Source: Aradus depressus (Eukaryota > Arthropoda > Insecta > Hemiptera > Aradidae). Taken from it: DNA of 64,000 bases. The notes under the pieces are model-generated. The model did no database searches, was not told the DNA's origin, and was given only the letters and a program-made list of their open reading frames with translations. This document shows positions 1 through 12,244 of this stretch, one piece after another; position 1 is the first letter of the stretch; each line of letters opens with the position of its first letter. Made by a program: the position numbers and the translations under genes. Where the stretch lies: NCBI GenBank assembly GCA_963662175.1, contig OY759220.1, positions 2,108,001-2,172,000 on the forward strand. The letters run 5' to 3'.

Positions 1-942
1 GATAAAAATTAATTAAAAAAAAAAAAAAAAGTCACTAAAGTTGACTGAAGCTAAATCCAGCAGCAATGACAGACACAATGTACAAATGAATTTGACTATG
101 GAGTGTCAACACTGGGTGATTTCTCCCCTCTTGACATTTTGAGCCCATTTGCTTGTATTTATTTTTTATACAGTTGTGAATATCTATTTGTTTAATAAAA
201 TTTAAAAAAACTGGTCGACAAAATTACAGTACAATTATTATTATAGTATTTATATTGAGCTGTTTACCACTTTCCAACTGTCACAGAATTTGAGCTCCCC
301 CTCTTGTCGCGTCACTTAGTTTATGGAGAGTCCCATATCCGGGGGCTTTACCCCCTGAGTTAGAATGCCTATCCTTGCTCCCAACCCATTGTATGTTATA
401 CTTCACTCTCTCAAACATTGTTGCAATCGACCCGTTGAATAATTCCGTTTTTATAAATAAAATTGTGAGGGTGGCTGTCTGCACATTCGATATTTTTGAA
501 AACTATTTGATTTTATCCGTTTCAGATCAGAGATAATCACAAGTAGCTTTCTGTCTGTTTGTTCCTTTATCGTGGAAAATCATTGAAGATATCTCAATCA
601 AACTTAATATTTTGAATCTGCTATTCAGGAGTAACATTTAAAATACACATGATTTCAAATATGAGAAGGGTTTTGAATGGAGACAGGAACAGTCATTTCA
701 TGCTTCTTCAGTTACTGTTGAAAAGGTTACAGAATCAAGATTTTCATTTTAATCATATTCTGGTTTATACATTTGTTTGCTGCAGTTAAAAATGACAGGT
801 GATAGGGACGGAGGGGAATGAGGCTGCAGCGAAGGGGAGAAGTGAGCGGGGGGACTTTATATCAGCGTCTGGACCAAAATTCACCTGTTATTTTGTTTAT
901 TTCAGTATTTTCGCTTCTAACCAAAAATTTGTAAAATTTCAG
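1..942. other. Intron (or upstream flank) of the LG-EGF gene
   Basis: No exon in the needed phase is visible, so the rest of the first LG domain lies to the left of the window. Bases 440-535 resemble 33845-33935 (shared wording around TATGAAAACTATTT and ATCCGTTTCAG), which marks a dispersed repeat. An AG with a pyrimidine tract at 904-905 is a possible alternative acceptor to the one used at 941-942. Confidence 0.5.
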
Positions 943-3900
943 GTGGACAAGGAACAGGGTGTGCGTGGACAGAGCGAAGGAACCCTGACGGGGCTGGACC
1001 TCAACGATCATGCGTATCTGGGCCATGTACCCACCAACTTTACCAAGTAAGTCCTATACCACAGTCTTCCGAACATTACAGCGGATTTAATATCGTCCGA
1101 TTGGTAACACCTACGGCAACTAACACCATATTTTCATTAAACTGGAAAAAGCGCAAAAATCGGTCCACCGGAAGTAAATGGGCGAGGGAATTCAAATAAC
1201 AAATAATTGTTTCTGTTTGTTTTTGTGACTCATGCCCGGGCTTTAACTACGAGGTATCGCCTACTTCCAGAGCGCTCTATCGTCGCTTTGGGCCTACGGG
1301 TGTTTAACGAGTTACTGACATCGCGCGGGCTCGGGACCTTCGTTTAAGACCTAAAGACCTTGGGAGTGTTTTGAACTCAGGATCTTAAGCTCGCCGCGGC
1401 GCCCGCTAATTTTAAGCCTTTATATATTTATTTTCTTATGTATTAGTTCTTTTTCTGTTGTAGAAAATATTTAAAATCTTTCTGTTGTTATATTTGACTT
1501 GCTATTATGTTTCTATTTATGTCTTATTCCATGACTTGCTGTAAGGTATTTCTATGTAAAAGCAATAAAGTTTCATTTCATGCACAACAGGTTTATTTTC
1601 AAAACAGCCATTTCAAGTTTTATTTTTTGTTTTAACCTTTTTAACGCTTTACCATTTAAACATATTTCATTTTAACTTGATTATAAGTAAATTTCTAATA
1701 ATACTCTGGATTTTTGTGAATTTCATCTGCAAAATGTTGGTAAAAGAAATGTTAAAATAGGGCTTATAAAGGGCTGGCCTCTGAGGATCTCTCTACCTAT
1801 ATACGATAGAATCGTATCTACAAAACAATCTATTATAGCTGACTATGTATGCACTACTTTATATCTTTAAATATATAAACTTTTTGTTATATTTGCGATA
1901 ATGTGATTGATTGATGTATTTACTAGTTTATAAAGAAAGGAAAAAAAAGGGAAAATTTATTATACATGAGTGGGAACACTGTTACAGAGTGTTCCAGAAC
2001 GCAGGAACACACCTCGGACTGGTAGGCTGTCTCCGGAGCCCGATGTTGGCCCCTGAAGAAAGTCATATGGTGGGTACCTCCTGCAGCCACCACCCTTGTC
2101 AGGGCTTCCTCTGTCAGAACCACGGTTCTTGTGTGGCCTCCAGTCCCCGGCCCCAGTGCGCATGTCAGCCCAATTTTACTGGTGAGTTTGTTCATCTCAT
2201 CTATCTGTCTGCTTATCCAACAACTTTGGGCTCCTTCCTTGCTCCTGTCAACTTCATCACGGGGCTCCACATTTACCTGCACAAATTATAGAAAATATAT
2301 ATAAGATTAACCCTATGTATTTAATTGAGACAGTGATTTTATCTATTGAATCGCTCCTGATCCTGTGCGGATTTTTAATTTACTAAGTTTATTTACTGGA
2401 AGATTTACGGGGACTCGGTAATTTATTATTTTTTATCGGTTTGAACATGTAATACACATTGTATATAAGACACTGTAGAGGTCTTAATATGATCTTTGTA
2501 TGTGTTGAGGAAGGGTTGTTACATTAAATAAGGGTTGTTACATTAAATAAGGGTTCACAAAGCACTTAACTTCCTTATTTTATTATTCCTGACGTTTCGA
2601 GCGTTCGCTCATTTTCACAGCTGTTATCCCTATATAAAAATTAAAATTAACATTCATTTTACATTTAATTATAATCAAGCATTGCATGCATGTCATACTT
2701 ACTTTAATTTTTCTTTTCATAATTTTCTTTTGTTATCAAAATAATTTGTCCAAATTATTCATGGATTTTAATTACACTATTTCTACTTAAGATATTGTAT
2801 ATGGTTGTGTTATCTAATATAAGTTATTATTAGTTTTAATTTATTATAATCACCTTAAAATATTTAGTCGACCCGTGTGTTCTAGGATCTTGTCAAGACT
2901 GATCTCTACTATCGATATTAGTGGTCGTTTCGTATTTTATTAGGTCTTAATATGGTTCGGAATAGCTATAATGTATATACAATGCACTCCAGTGTATATA
3001 AACTGTCTTAATATATGACGTAATAATACACTATAGTGTATATAAGATATTATAGTTTGTATATAATGCACTTCAGTTTCATAAGACACTATAAAGGCTT
3101 AATACATTACGTGAAAATACACTACAGTACGTGTATAATGCAGTATATATAGTACGTTATAGTGCATATAAGAAACCACAGTGTATGTGGTATAAATCAC
3201 TATAATATATGTATATGGTGGGCTGGTGTTCTACACCTAGGGACCTAAGCATCCAATGCTTTTATCCCTTCTCTGGAAGCACTGGACTTCCACCTTATTT
3301 TGTTACCTGTTTGTTTATATAACCAAAACCAGGTCCTTCATGAAGGGCACAGTCTCCCAGTTTCCTCAAAGAATCTGACAATGCTCCCGAGGTCCAATCT
3401 TCTAAAGTCCTCCTATAATTCACTTCAGCGTGCATGATGAAGCCAGGACATGGGGTACTAAATGGTTTTCAAGTACAATGCAATCCTGTAACAGAAAGTC
3501 TCTTCTTAAGACTCTATTTGTACTTTATGTTGAGTTACTTATGAGTTACACTTTTCCGTTACTTCTAGATTTGCTCTCCGCTACTTGATTTATTCTTACC
3601 TGAGAGGCTGCAATCTGGAAGGCCACCTGCCAAGTTCTTTGTTAGTGATTCCCCTCTAGACCTATCCTTTCTCGATGAAACAGTTCAATGTCTTCATCCT
3701 CTCACTTGGCCTCTCAAATACATTTTACTATAAAATAATAAAATTGTCCATAATGACTGCAGCTAAGGAAGCTGCACTCGAATGGGAAAGTGAGAAACTG
3801 AATTATTTAGAACGGTTGGTTTTTTTGTTTGATGGAAGACATGTTTGGATGTTGACAAGTAACAACGTGAACACGCTGCCATGAAAAAAATATAGAATAA

Positions 3901-6900
3901 AAATAATTTCAAATACAATTTTTAATAATTCATAAACTCTAGGACACAGAATCCAAGAGTTCAACATTATATTCTAACTTTGAATGATCATTATTTCGTT
4001 AGCTTCAGAGTTGTTATATTGTGTAAAATAACTGCCTCTAAAGATTGACATTAAAATTATTACATGTTTCCCAATATAAAGATAACTTACCTAGAAAATG
4101 TAATACTGAGCCAATGTAAGCCATTTAATGTAAACTGTGATAACAACTATTCTTCAGTGTCGACCCAAGTGCTAGTTTCAGTTCCCAATAGAACGATGGT
4201 ATATTTTTTTTAATTTTATTCATCATGAGTGTTCAATTGTTGGTTCATGTGAGAAGGAATATCTTCTTTTTGTATCAGTTGAGCTAAATTTTTATTAATT
4301 TTTTATTTTAGGTAAGCATTGTGAAGAGAAGCTGAACCCATGCGTGTACACAGTATGTCTAGGAGGAACCGAGTGCCTCCCTACAGAAGGAGGCGGCTTT
4401 GAGTGTGTCTGTACCAGCAGAGAGGCAGTCTGCGCTAAAGGTATCTATCTAAAAAAATGTTTGAAATATAATATTGATGTGTAAAGAATTACGGGATGGA
4501 AATCCCGCGGCTTTAAAAAATTGTGTGCTCATTCTCTTCTGTGGTTTAGAAAATAAGTAAATACATTGTTCTCCTATTTATATATTCCTAACATACATAA
4601 TACAGGAGAATGAAACGTTAACAAAACTGTGTGCTATTTATTTATGAAAGGTTTTTATTTTAACAATCAATAATCATCAGTTTTTTCTGAACGTTTATTT
4701 AAAAAAATATATATATATATATTCTTCAGCCCGGAAGAATCCATAATCGATTCTACCGAATTTATTAATTTAAGTTCTTTGGTCGATGTATGTCTGTATG
4801 TTTCTTATAAGTATGTTCTGTATTAAAGTTATTTGTTTTTATTTATTTTATAAGTTTTCCACTACATCGACACGAATCTCTCTTTCTCGTTGTGGGATTT
4901 TCTATTTATTTTTTATTATATTTTTAATACAATTTATTTCATAAAAATTATAAATCTGCGCTTCATAGTGAATACAGATACTTTTTTTTTCCTTTGCTCC
5001 CTTAATAGCAACCCCACATGGAAGTTTTTCTCAAGGGATATTTTCAGAGTGTTCAATACACCATTAGACAGACATACTGCTTTTGACACCCAGAAACAAC
5101 TTGTGAAGATCTCTATAAAAATATTGCGGCCCCAATTTTATGAATGGCTGGAGGCCTCCGGGTTTCCGAACTTCAGTAGATTCTATAAGCTAATATATAA
5201 CTTCTACTGTTGATTCTTAGAAGAGATGGAACGACCGCTGGAAGCTGTGGAGGTGGGTCCTGAGCCGTTGGTGTTGCCTCGCCTGGAGGGGGTGTCCCGA
5301 GCTCTGGCCCTTTCTTTTTGGTTCGCCTCAGACTCCACACAAGGCACCCTCCTCTACAACGGACAAGGCAGCTCTGGTAGTAAGGGGGACTTCTTGGCAC
5401 TCCGCCTCTCTCAGGGTCATCTCGTCTTCTCCTTCTCACTTGGAGGGAATCCTGTCACCATTGTGTAAGTACAGTCTATATCTATGGAGATTGGTCCTCA
5501 GCCATTGGTGCTGACTCGTCTAGAGGGTGAGTCCCCTTTCCTTCTGGTCCACTTTCACTTCGGTTACTTCATTTATTGGAAAATGCCAAAGTCTCAAAAT
5601 TGATGATAATCTCTCTTTTTCTAGGACATGTATATTGAGGGTGTGTTTTTTGTTTGTGAACAGGAGTAAGGAAAAGGCTCGACCGGGACAGTGGCACCGA
5701 GTCCGGGTCTCCCGACTGGACAAGGAAGGGTTTCTTCGGCTCAACTCAGGCCGGGTCTACCGGGGGGTGTCTTCGGGACATCATCTGGAGCTCAACTTAG
5801 ATCATCCTCTCTATCTTGGTGGTGCTCCTCCTTTGTAAGTTGCCACTCTCTCTATCAACATATAAACTAGCTGGGTTATCCGACCTTCCTGTTGGGATAT
5901 TTACTAACTTTCTTGCTACTTTGACACTTTTGACAACATTCATTTCCCCATAAATTGAGTTTTAATTATATTCTGAAAGTTTCGTAAAATTGTAAAATTT
6001 TTGGAAACCGTTTTCTATTCCATCGCAAAGTTTTCGATGTATTTTAATATGATCATTGATTGAAGATTTTTCTGAAAATGTAATCATTACAGGCCTATGA
6101 TGTTATACCTTTAGTTTGCGTTATACCTTGTGTTATATGTTTAGTGATGTGGAAGAGTGGCCTGTGTTCGTGGGTGCGATTCGCCGTCTCTCAGTGAATG
6201 GACATCAGCTACCTCTGACGGGGGCTCGATCCTGCACCGCTCCGTTTTGTGCGCTCAACGAGACAGCTCCAGCCCTATGTCCTCTCTGTGGTCAGTCTCA
6301 CTCTCTACAATTGTGCTTCTTAAACTTTTTCCTCTCACGCCTCCCCTGGAAGATCTTATAACCTCACACCTCCCTTGGGAAAGAACTTATGACCAGATCC
6401 CCCTTGTGAAATATCTTATGACCTCTCATATCTCTGGGGAAAGGTTTTATGACCCCCACCTCTTTTGCCAGGTAGCATTGCTAGTAACTAGTATAATTTC
6501 AGTTTTTAACTGCCAGATACGGAATAAAATATCATCGAAAGAAGTAAAAAAGTAATAGAATGCCATCAAATTGAAGAAAAAATAATATAACTTCCGGGAA
6601 TTATTGTTTGTTAATAGAAGTTAAGTAAATATAAATTTTCAACAACTTTTTCAGGTCTGGAAGAAGAAGCTGTACAATTCGACGGGAAAACAGTTCTAAA
6701 GAAAGTTTTCAGACGGAAGTATGTGAATTATTTAAATATCCATATTTTTTAATCTAACAAATTAATGGTTAAAAGATAATACTAACACCTTACTAACTCA
6801 TTAGCGAAAGTGAAGTGTTAACGAACGAAGAAGAGGAAGAAGCTGAGACTGATGAAGGGTACGAAGAGAACTATACGGAAGATGAAGAAGAATATGATAC

Positions 6901-9795
6901 TAATGACTACCATACTGAGGAGTTGGATACTGAGTACGTATTTCAATTAACATTACTAACATTTTCGTAGAATTAACCTTGAGTTGAATAGTAAAATGAA
7001 ACGTTGAAAATAATGCTTCAAAGGGCTATGAAGCTAAAGGCGTTTTAATCGGTAAATGTTCGTCGAGTAGAATTGACATGAGACCAAATAAAAAGATCGT
7101 TAGAGGTATGAAATGTTACCGTCAATGTCCCAATGAAGTTGCCTGGACAATGTTGTCCTCTCGGATGGTCCACATTTACCCGATAAAAATGTTTCCTAGA
7201 ATATTTTCTGCTCTCAGAAACTTTCCCCACAATAAGTAAAATATTTCGTAAATTATTCAGAATGTGTCTTATTTTAAGTTAGTTATTGTGAATCTTTAAC
7301 TATGAGTTGATATCGCCTACTACCAGAGTGCTCTTTCGTCGCTCTAGTGAACATGACACCGACTCTTCTTTGGGAGTCCTACATTTTGTCTACCCAGATT
7401 AATTTACCTAGGATAGGGGTCTATCTATACCTGACATCGGGACCATACTGGACACAAACTCACAACACCCTCACCACACACATCCACTCAAGTCATTATA
7501 TGGCCCTGAAGAAGGAAATAAATAGTTTCCGAAACGTTGGCCAAATATTGAGTTTTCATTTACACGACAGAACCTCTAATTCCTTCTACATTGGAACTGA
7601 GTTTCTTACCGATAATAGCCGTATGTTCAGCCCATGTAAGTTTCGTATCAATATGGAGATCTAGGAATTTTATATTATCTTTGAATGATACGGAAAGAGT
7701 ATCAACAGTTAATGGTTTTTTCTCTTCTGGAAATTTATTCGTAATTTTGAAGAGAAGCCATTCGTTTAAAGTTTCAAGAGCTTTGGATATAGATTTATTC
7801 AGAGAGGTAAGATTTTTTGCCGTCACGAGAATATTAGTATCATCCGCAACAAGGACCGAATTAAAGGGTTCCATATAGCTATGTAAATCAATAATGTATA
7901 TGAGGAACAGCAAAGGTCCTAAGACTGATCCTTGAGGAACACCGCATGTAATTTCTCTCCATTCTGGCGTATACATTTCCCCAGTTACATCCTGAGCTTC
8001 AACTCTTTGTAGCCTTCCAGATAAGTAACTACCAAAGAGATCAAGCGCTATACTTCTAATGCCGTTGTGGCTCATTTTTTTAAAAAGTACTTCGTGATTT
8101 ACTAGATCGAAGGCTTTAGTTAAATCAGCGAATATACCAGACACTTGTTCTCAAGAGCTACCAGGGAATGGATAAGGGCATTGGATGCTCAGGTCCCTAG
8201 GCCCTGACCCACTATCCCATCCAGTATAACTACCTACCTGTCTGAAGGAAGCCGGTGGAAGAGACCTGCTCAGAAGACATTGACTACACACGTCCCAGTC
8301 CCTCTATAGAATACATAAAAAGATTTTTTTGTCTCTAATACAGATTTTTGTGTGTTCCACAGGAGAAGGCGAAGAGGAGGTGGGGGGTGTCGAGTGGAAG
8401 TGTTCCTGAAGAGTAGCTCCGAGAGTGGTGCTGTGGTAGTGGGAAGGAGTCGGAGAGGGGAGCCCTGGGGCCTCGTCATCGTGGATGGAACGGTCCGGCT
8501 GCTAGGACCGCATCTACACATCACATCTAAGGTAAACCAAATCCGTTCTAAAAAAATATTTAACTGAAAAAATGTTTAAGAACCAAAACGTTGGGATTTC
8601 CTTGCTGAAAATGTTTTTGAATGTTTTGGGACTATTGAAAATTCTGTGACAAAATTCCCTCTTGGTTTGTTTGTCAAACTCGCTCAATGTCACTACTTCG
8701 CTCTCTATGTTAATTTCTCAAACATTCAACAGATGTCACTACTTCGCTCTCTAGATTAATTTGTCAAACCTACAACAGATGTCACTACTTCGCTCTCTAG
8801 GTTAATTTGTCAAAGCTACAACAGATGTCACTACCTCGTTCTCTAGGTTAATTTTTTAAACCTACAACAGATGTCACTACTTCGCTCTTATGGTTAGTTT
8901 GTGGAAACCAGTGCGGAACTTTTCCATAATGCTATCATTGGGCATATTGTAAACTTAAAAGATAATATAGTATAATTGTTTTCAATGTAAAAACGTTCTC
9001 ATCACGTCCAAATCATGTAACTGGTACAGAAATTAATTTTTCGGAAAATATACACGATATATTTTTTTTTTTTAATGAAATCTGTGATGGTCATGAGAAA
9101 CTCACCGAAAAAAGTATGATGGAATTGATCATGAACAACACAGGATCTGTCAGAAATAGACAGTCCATTTGGCTTAGCCCGGAGATCTCATTGGCTGATT
9201 TCTACTGTTGCTCAGCTACCAACATTCGAAGATAGGACCCGCAGAGAACTAATTGTATTGTTATTGTGCCAGGTTGGAGTTGCTGACGGCCGGTGGCACC
9301 GGGTGACTGCCGTCAAACGGCACAAGACTGCTTCTCTCCGTGTCGACCGGGAAGGTCTGCTCAGAACCACACTCGCCGTACCCTTCCGCAGGTCGCCCAC
9401 CAGATATTGGATTGGTGAGTATAGTATGCAGTCCTCAGAGAACCCAATGTGTTCCATTCCGTTCTCTTGACTTGTTTGTTGCCTCTGTTTATCTATTGTA
9501 CAAGTAATAAAAAATATAAAGAAAAACGAATGTTTTTAAAAAATTATGTCTATTTCACAAGTTAAATAGATTATATGGACACTGCTCTCTAACGATATAT
9601 AAATGAATACTGTTTTATCTTTATTTTTTTGACCTAAAATCTTTAAATGTATTTTGTATAGGAGGATGGCCTGAGAGGGGGACGGGCGGGGCGGAAGTTG
9701 AGGAATATCCCGGGTTTGAGGGCTGCCTCCGAGGACTGAGGATAGACGGACGGTCCATCGACATGACTGAGGGCAAACCTTGCTCCATCAGCTAA
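943..9795 (+). CDS. Perlecan (trol)/agrin-type LG-EGF protein, C-terminal 541 residues
   Basis: Eleven exons join in phase: 943-1046, 1988-2181, 4312-4440, 5221-5464, 5664-5834, 6145-6290, 6655-6718, 6805-6933, 8363-8531, 9273-9414, 9662-9795 (TAA). All have GT/AG borders. The 5' part lies outside the window. Order by residue: tail of a laminin-G domain (1-50; YLGHVP, GLVGCLRS), two EGF modules (about 62-140; CSHHPCQ, CQNHGSC, CVCTSREAVC), a full LG domain (146-320; GQWHRV, LYLGG) ending in a Cys-rich tail, then a last LG domain (330-541; AVQFDGK, GRWHRV, GFEGCLRGL). This matches domain V of perlecan, whose LG modules bind dystroglycan, integrins and heparan sulfate in basement membranes. Agrin and eyes-shut share the module types; perlecan is preferred because two EGFs separate the first two LGs and no EGF is recognisable before the last. 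An acidic exon (6805-6933) sits inside the last LG and is followed by RRRR. The family is secure, the orthologue less so. Confidence 0.8.
1226..1407 (-). repeat. SINE-A copy, degenerate
   Basis: It begins with the family's tail (complement of TGACTCATGCCCGGGC) and ends near the GGCGCC start of the tRNA-like head. The centre is shortened. It lies in the first intron of the LG-EGF gene. Confidence 0.7.
2182..4311 (+). other. Intron with short repeats, no gene seen
   Basis: This is a long AT-rich intron between the two EGF exons. It holds a doubled GGGTTGTTACATTAAATAA at about 2513-2553, followed by a GACGTTTCGAGCGTTCGCTC segment (2591) of the kind found near retroelement ends. Many imperfect TATA-rich units (about 2940-3200) follow, then a repeat-C copy near 3218-3310. 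The short open frame at 3675-3884 has no recognisable content. Confidence 0.5.
3218..3310 (+). repeat. Repeat-C copy (dispersed)
   Basis: It shares GGGACCTAAGCATCCAATGC and neighbouring sequence with 19372-19440 and, inverted, with 8150-8235. Three copies in one window show a dispersed family. No coding content or terminal structure was recognised. Confidence 0.6.
6335..6470 (+). repeat. Degenerate tandem repeat in intron
   Basis: Three to four diverged units share a CTCCC-TGGGAAAG-CTTATGACC pattern. They lie just after the exon that ends at 6290. Because the units keep a frame open, the open frame running to 6555 is probably fortuitous. Confidence 0.5.
7292..7446 (-). repeat. SINE-A fragment
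   Basis: It contains the family segments ATATCGCCTACTACCAGAG, GGGAGTCCTA, TTACCTAGGATAGGGGTCT and CTGACATCG. The tRNA-like head is absent. Confidence 0.65.
7560..8144 (-). pseudogene. Jockey-like reverse transcriptase fragment
   Basis: A 194-codon frame carries reverse-transcriptase blocks in order: ADLTKAFDLVNHEVL (motif A with its aspartate), GVPQGSVLGPLLF (motif B) and VADDT (motif C, normally F/YADD). The region after motif C is also present. The thumb, the endonuclease and everything upstream of motif A are missing, so this is a truncated copy of a non-LTR retrotransposon, probably jockey or CR1 group. It sits antisense within the LG-EGF intron 6934-8362. A GCCCTGAAGAAGG-type tail segment lies just beyond it at 7503-7545. 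Loss of the aromatic residue before ADD and the truncation make it inactive. Confidence 0.85.
8150..8235 (-). repeat. Repeat-C copy, inverted
   Basis: The complement matches 19372-19440 and 3218-3310 (GGACCTGAGCATCCAATGCC). It directly abuts the reverse-transcriptase fragment, so the two may belong to one inserted unit. Confidence 0.55.
8689..8905 (+). repeat. 46-bp tandem repeat, about 4.5 copies
   Basis: The unit begins GTCACTACTTCGCTCTCTAG and ends ACCTACAACAGAT. Copies differ by a few substitutions. It lies in the intron between the last two LG3 exon groups. Confidence 0.85.
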
Positions 9796-9826
9796 CACTC
9801 CTCCAACCTCATCCATCCTCCTCACA

Positions 9827-10660
9827 GGTGAATATCTGGTAATTACTACAGAAGATGAACCTCTTGAGCTGTGGTGAGGGGAGGGAGAACCGTTTACCGA
9901 TATCGCTCCGTGGTAAACACCCCCGCACCGAGGCTAAAATAATATCGAGAGGTCACGCTTTGAAGGAGGAACATTGCGTCTATGTATTAATTAATACACA
10001 TTTATTATATATTCCTGAAATATAGTATCTGGATTGTATTGAATATGATGAGAACGCTCCTCCCTGCATCTCACCCCATATATAATACTAAGAAATTTAG
10101 GAAAACGAATGAATAGGGTTTATGGTAGAATACATAGAATTCTATATAAAGTATAGGAAGTGAATTTGCTTGTTCAAACATTTCACATTTTTTCTAGCTC
10201 TATTAATTTGCAGCTGTTCCAGAAAGTCAAGCTGTCTATCTTCATCACAAAGATGGAGCTACTTTATTCCGGATGCCGGATGGTAGATGTCTCATATCTG
10301 AACCATATCGATGATATCCTTAGCAAATGTACATTTTCCCATTTTTTTACTTCAGTTGTGTGTTCTTTTATCCCTTTCTTAAATTTACCTTCTGATTGGC
10401 CTATATAACCCGAACTGCACAATTCGAGCTTGTACACTCGGTCATTATTGTTTGATGCTATAATCATTTAACGCCCACCACCGCGATGTCAGTAAAGCTT
10501 ATTTTTAAAATATCTCATTTATTTGATTTATTAATACATTTTTATTTATTTTTTCCAGAGGATGGCCGAAACACTGGAGATCCTGAAGTATGCCAAGTGA
10601 GGACACTTGAAGAAGATTGTCGACGAATGAACCATCTTCCCTTTGTCATAAAGTAAAATG
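9827..10660 (+). other. Possible 3'UTR intron and alternative last exon of the LG-EGF gene
   Basis: CACAG|GTGAAT at 9822-9832 is a good donor 31 bases after the stop codon, and a pyrimidine-rich acceptor ends at 10557 or 10559. A junction this close to the stop would not be expected to trigger decay. Joined instead to the exon ending at 9414, the segment from 10558 stays open for about 32 codons to TAA at 10653-10655, giving a different C-terminus that would lack the final LG strands. Both readings are inference. Confidence 0.35.
10264..10467 (-). pseudogene. GIY-YIG endonuclease fragment, Penelope-like
   Basis: The 67-codon frame reads VYKLELCSSGYIGQSEGKF followed by KKGIKEHTTEV. This fits the start of the GIY-YIG nuclease of Penelope-like retroelements, where V/IY, YIGQT and R..EH are conserved. 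The arginine expected after GKF is lysine, and the frame ends early. No adjacent reverse transcriptase is seen, so this is a small remnant in the 3' flank of the LG-EGF gene. Confidence 0.65.
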
Positions 10661-10664
10661 ACCG

Positions 10665-10916
10665 TTTTAATTTTAAATCAAATTTCCCAAATTACCGATT
10701 GTTCTATATTTGTACCTATTAGAGTACCTATATATACACTGTTTCTAGTCCCCCCCCCCCCTCTCCAGTCTTTTACTGCCCTAAAAAATGTGAAAAAAGC
10801 TATGTATAATGTTTAATATTGTTATTTTTTATTTTGCTAATGTTGTCAAGAGTACATTTGAGAGAGTGATGTCACGTCGAGGAAGTCTGTTTTTATAAAT
10901 GTATTTTTATTGAAAA
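10665..10916 (+). repeat. Flank segment duplicated at 15028-15277
   Basis: It is near-identical to 15028-15277, including AATTACCGATTGTTCTATAT, a poly-C tract (10750-10761) and GTCACGTCGAGGAAGTCTG. It lies just after the LG-EGF gene and may be part of its 3'UTR. Confidence 0.85.
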
Positions 10917-12244
10917 TTGTTTAAATTTATTTATTGTACATTAAATATTACCTTTTATCGATAATATTGAAGCGAATCTTTTAGGAAACTCTTATAAAAG
11001 TTCTCAACTCAAATATTTGGTCATATTATAAAATTGAAATGCTTGGAAGCGGTTCCTATTTAATTTGGATTATAAATTTTGGAAGTCAGGAGGGATTTTG
11101 TATAGAAAACTTGTACCTCTTTAGGGTAACCTGCATTTTTGGTTTAACTAATAATGAATGACCTGAGAACTTTTGACATGGCCAGAAAATTTAACAATGA
11201 GACTTATGGTTCAGTTTCTTCGATAAGCCATGTTATGTATATGGAAATATTGTTAAATGTATGGATGATAACTGTTTTTTAATTTTTTGTTTTAAACGTT
11301 TCAGAAGAAAATGAATATTAAGTATGTACAATGCGTTTTTTGGAAAAGTTGACTTAATATTGAGAAGTTACAGCAGAGAGGGCCTCACCCACTCTAGCAA
11401 TAGCCAATTAAATTGAAGTAATTTTACGAGCCGTTTTTTTATTCAACTCTTGGACTAACCCTCTTTTTAAAATGAAACAAATAATATTATTGGAATATGT
11501 TCTCGTTATTATTGTTCAGTCTGAATGTTTTAAAAAAATGAGTTTTGTTACATGAAATGTTGTGTATTTGTATTTTTTGCCAGACGGAAATCTGTGTATA
11601 CCTACCAAGCTTCAGCAAAACATAATTTTTTTTTTTTTTGTATGGTGGCCATTGTATTTATGGATTATTACCCATATACATAAAGTATTATATAAAAACA
11701 GACAATATTGTGTATATAAATTTGTAGTTAGTTATTGTAAAATATTGTGTATTGAAGACTAATGTATATCGGCTTAAGTCACCAACTATAAAAAAAAAAG
11801 TATATATATATATATAATAATATTTAAATAAATCAATTAAAAAAAATTGTTTACATGTATTTCGAATTAAACATCCTAATCCTTTGACGTACATCTTAAC
11901 CACCTTCAAAGCTATCTGTGTGTTCCTGCGCTGCTCGGGCATTTTGACCTTTATCACCAATATTGGCTAATACTCCAAAGTTGCCTTTAACATGAAGTAG
12001 ACGCGTGTAAAAGCGTTGTTAACAAGTTCATTATTAAAACGAGGCCTGACTTGATCAATTTGTTTTTATAAATCGATACTTTTCTACCAACAGAATCCTG
12101 TAACGATAATAACTTTGGGATATGGGATTGGATAAAAACAAAAATGAACACATGTATTACTTTTTAATATATATAATACATACAAGATTATAAATATTTA
12201 AAAATCGGAAGAAAATATTATTACTATTTACTTATATAAGTAAC

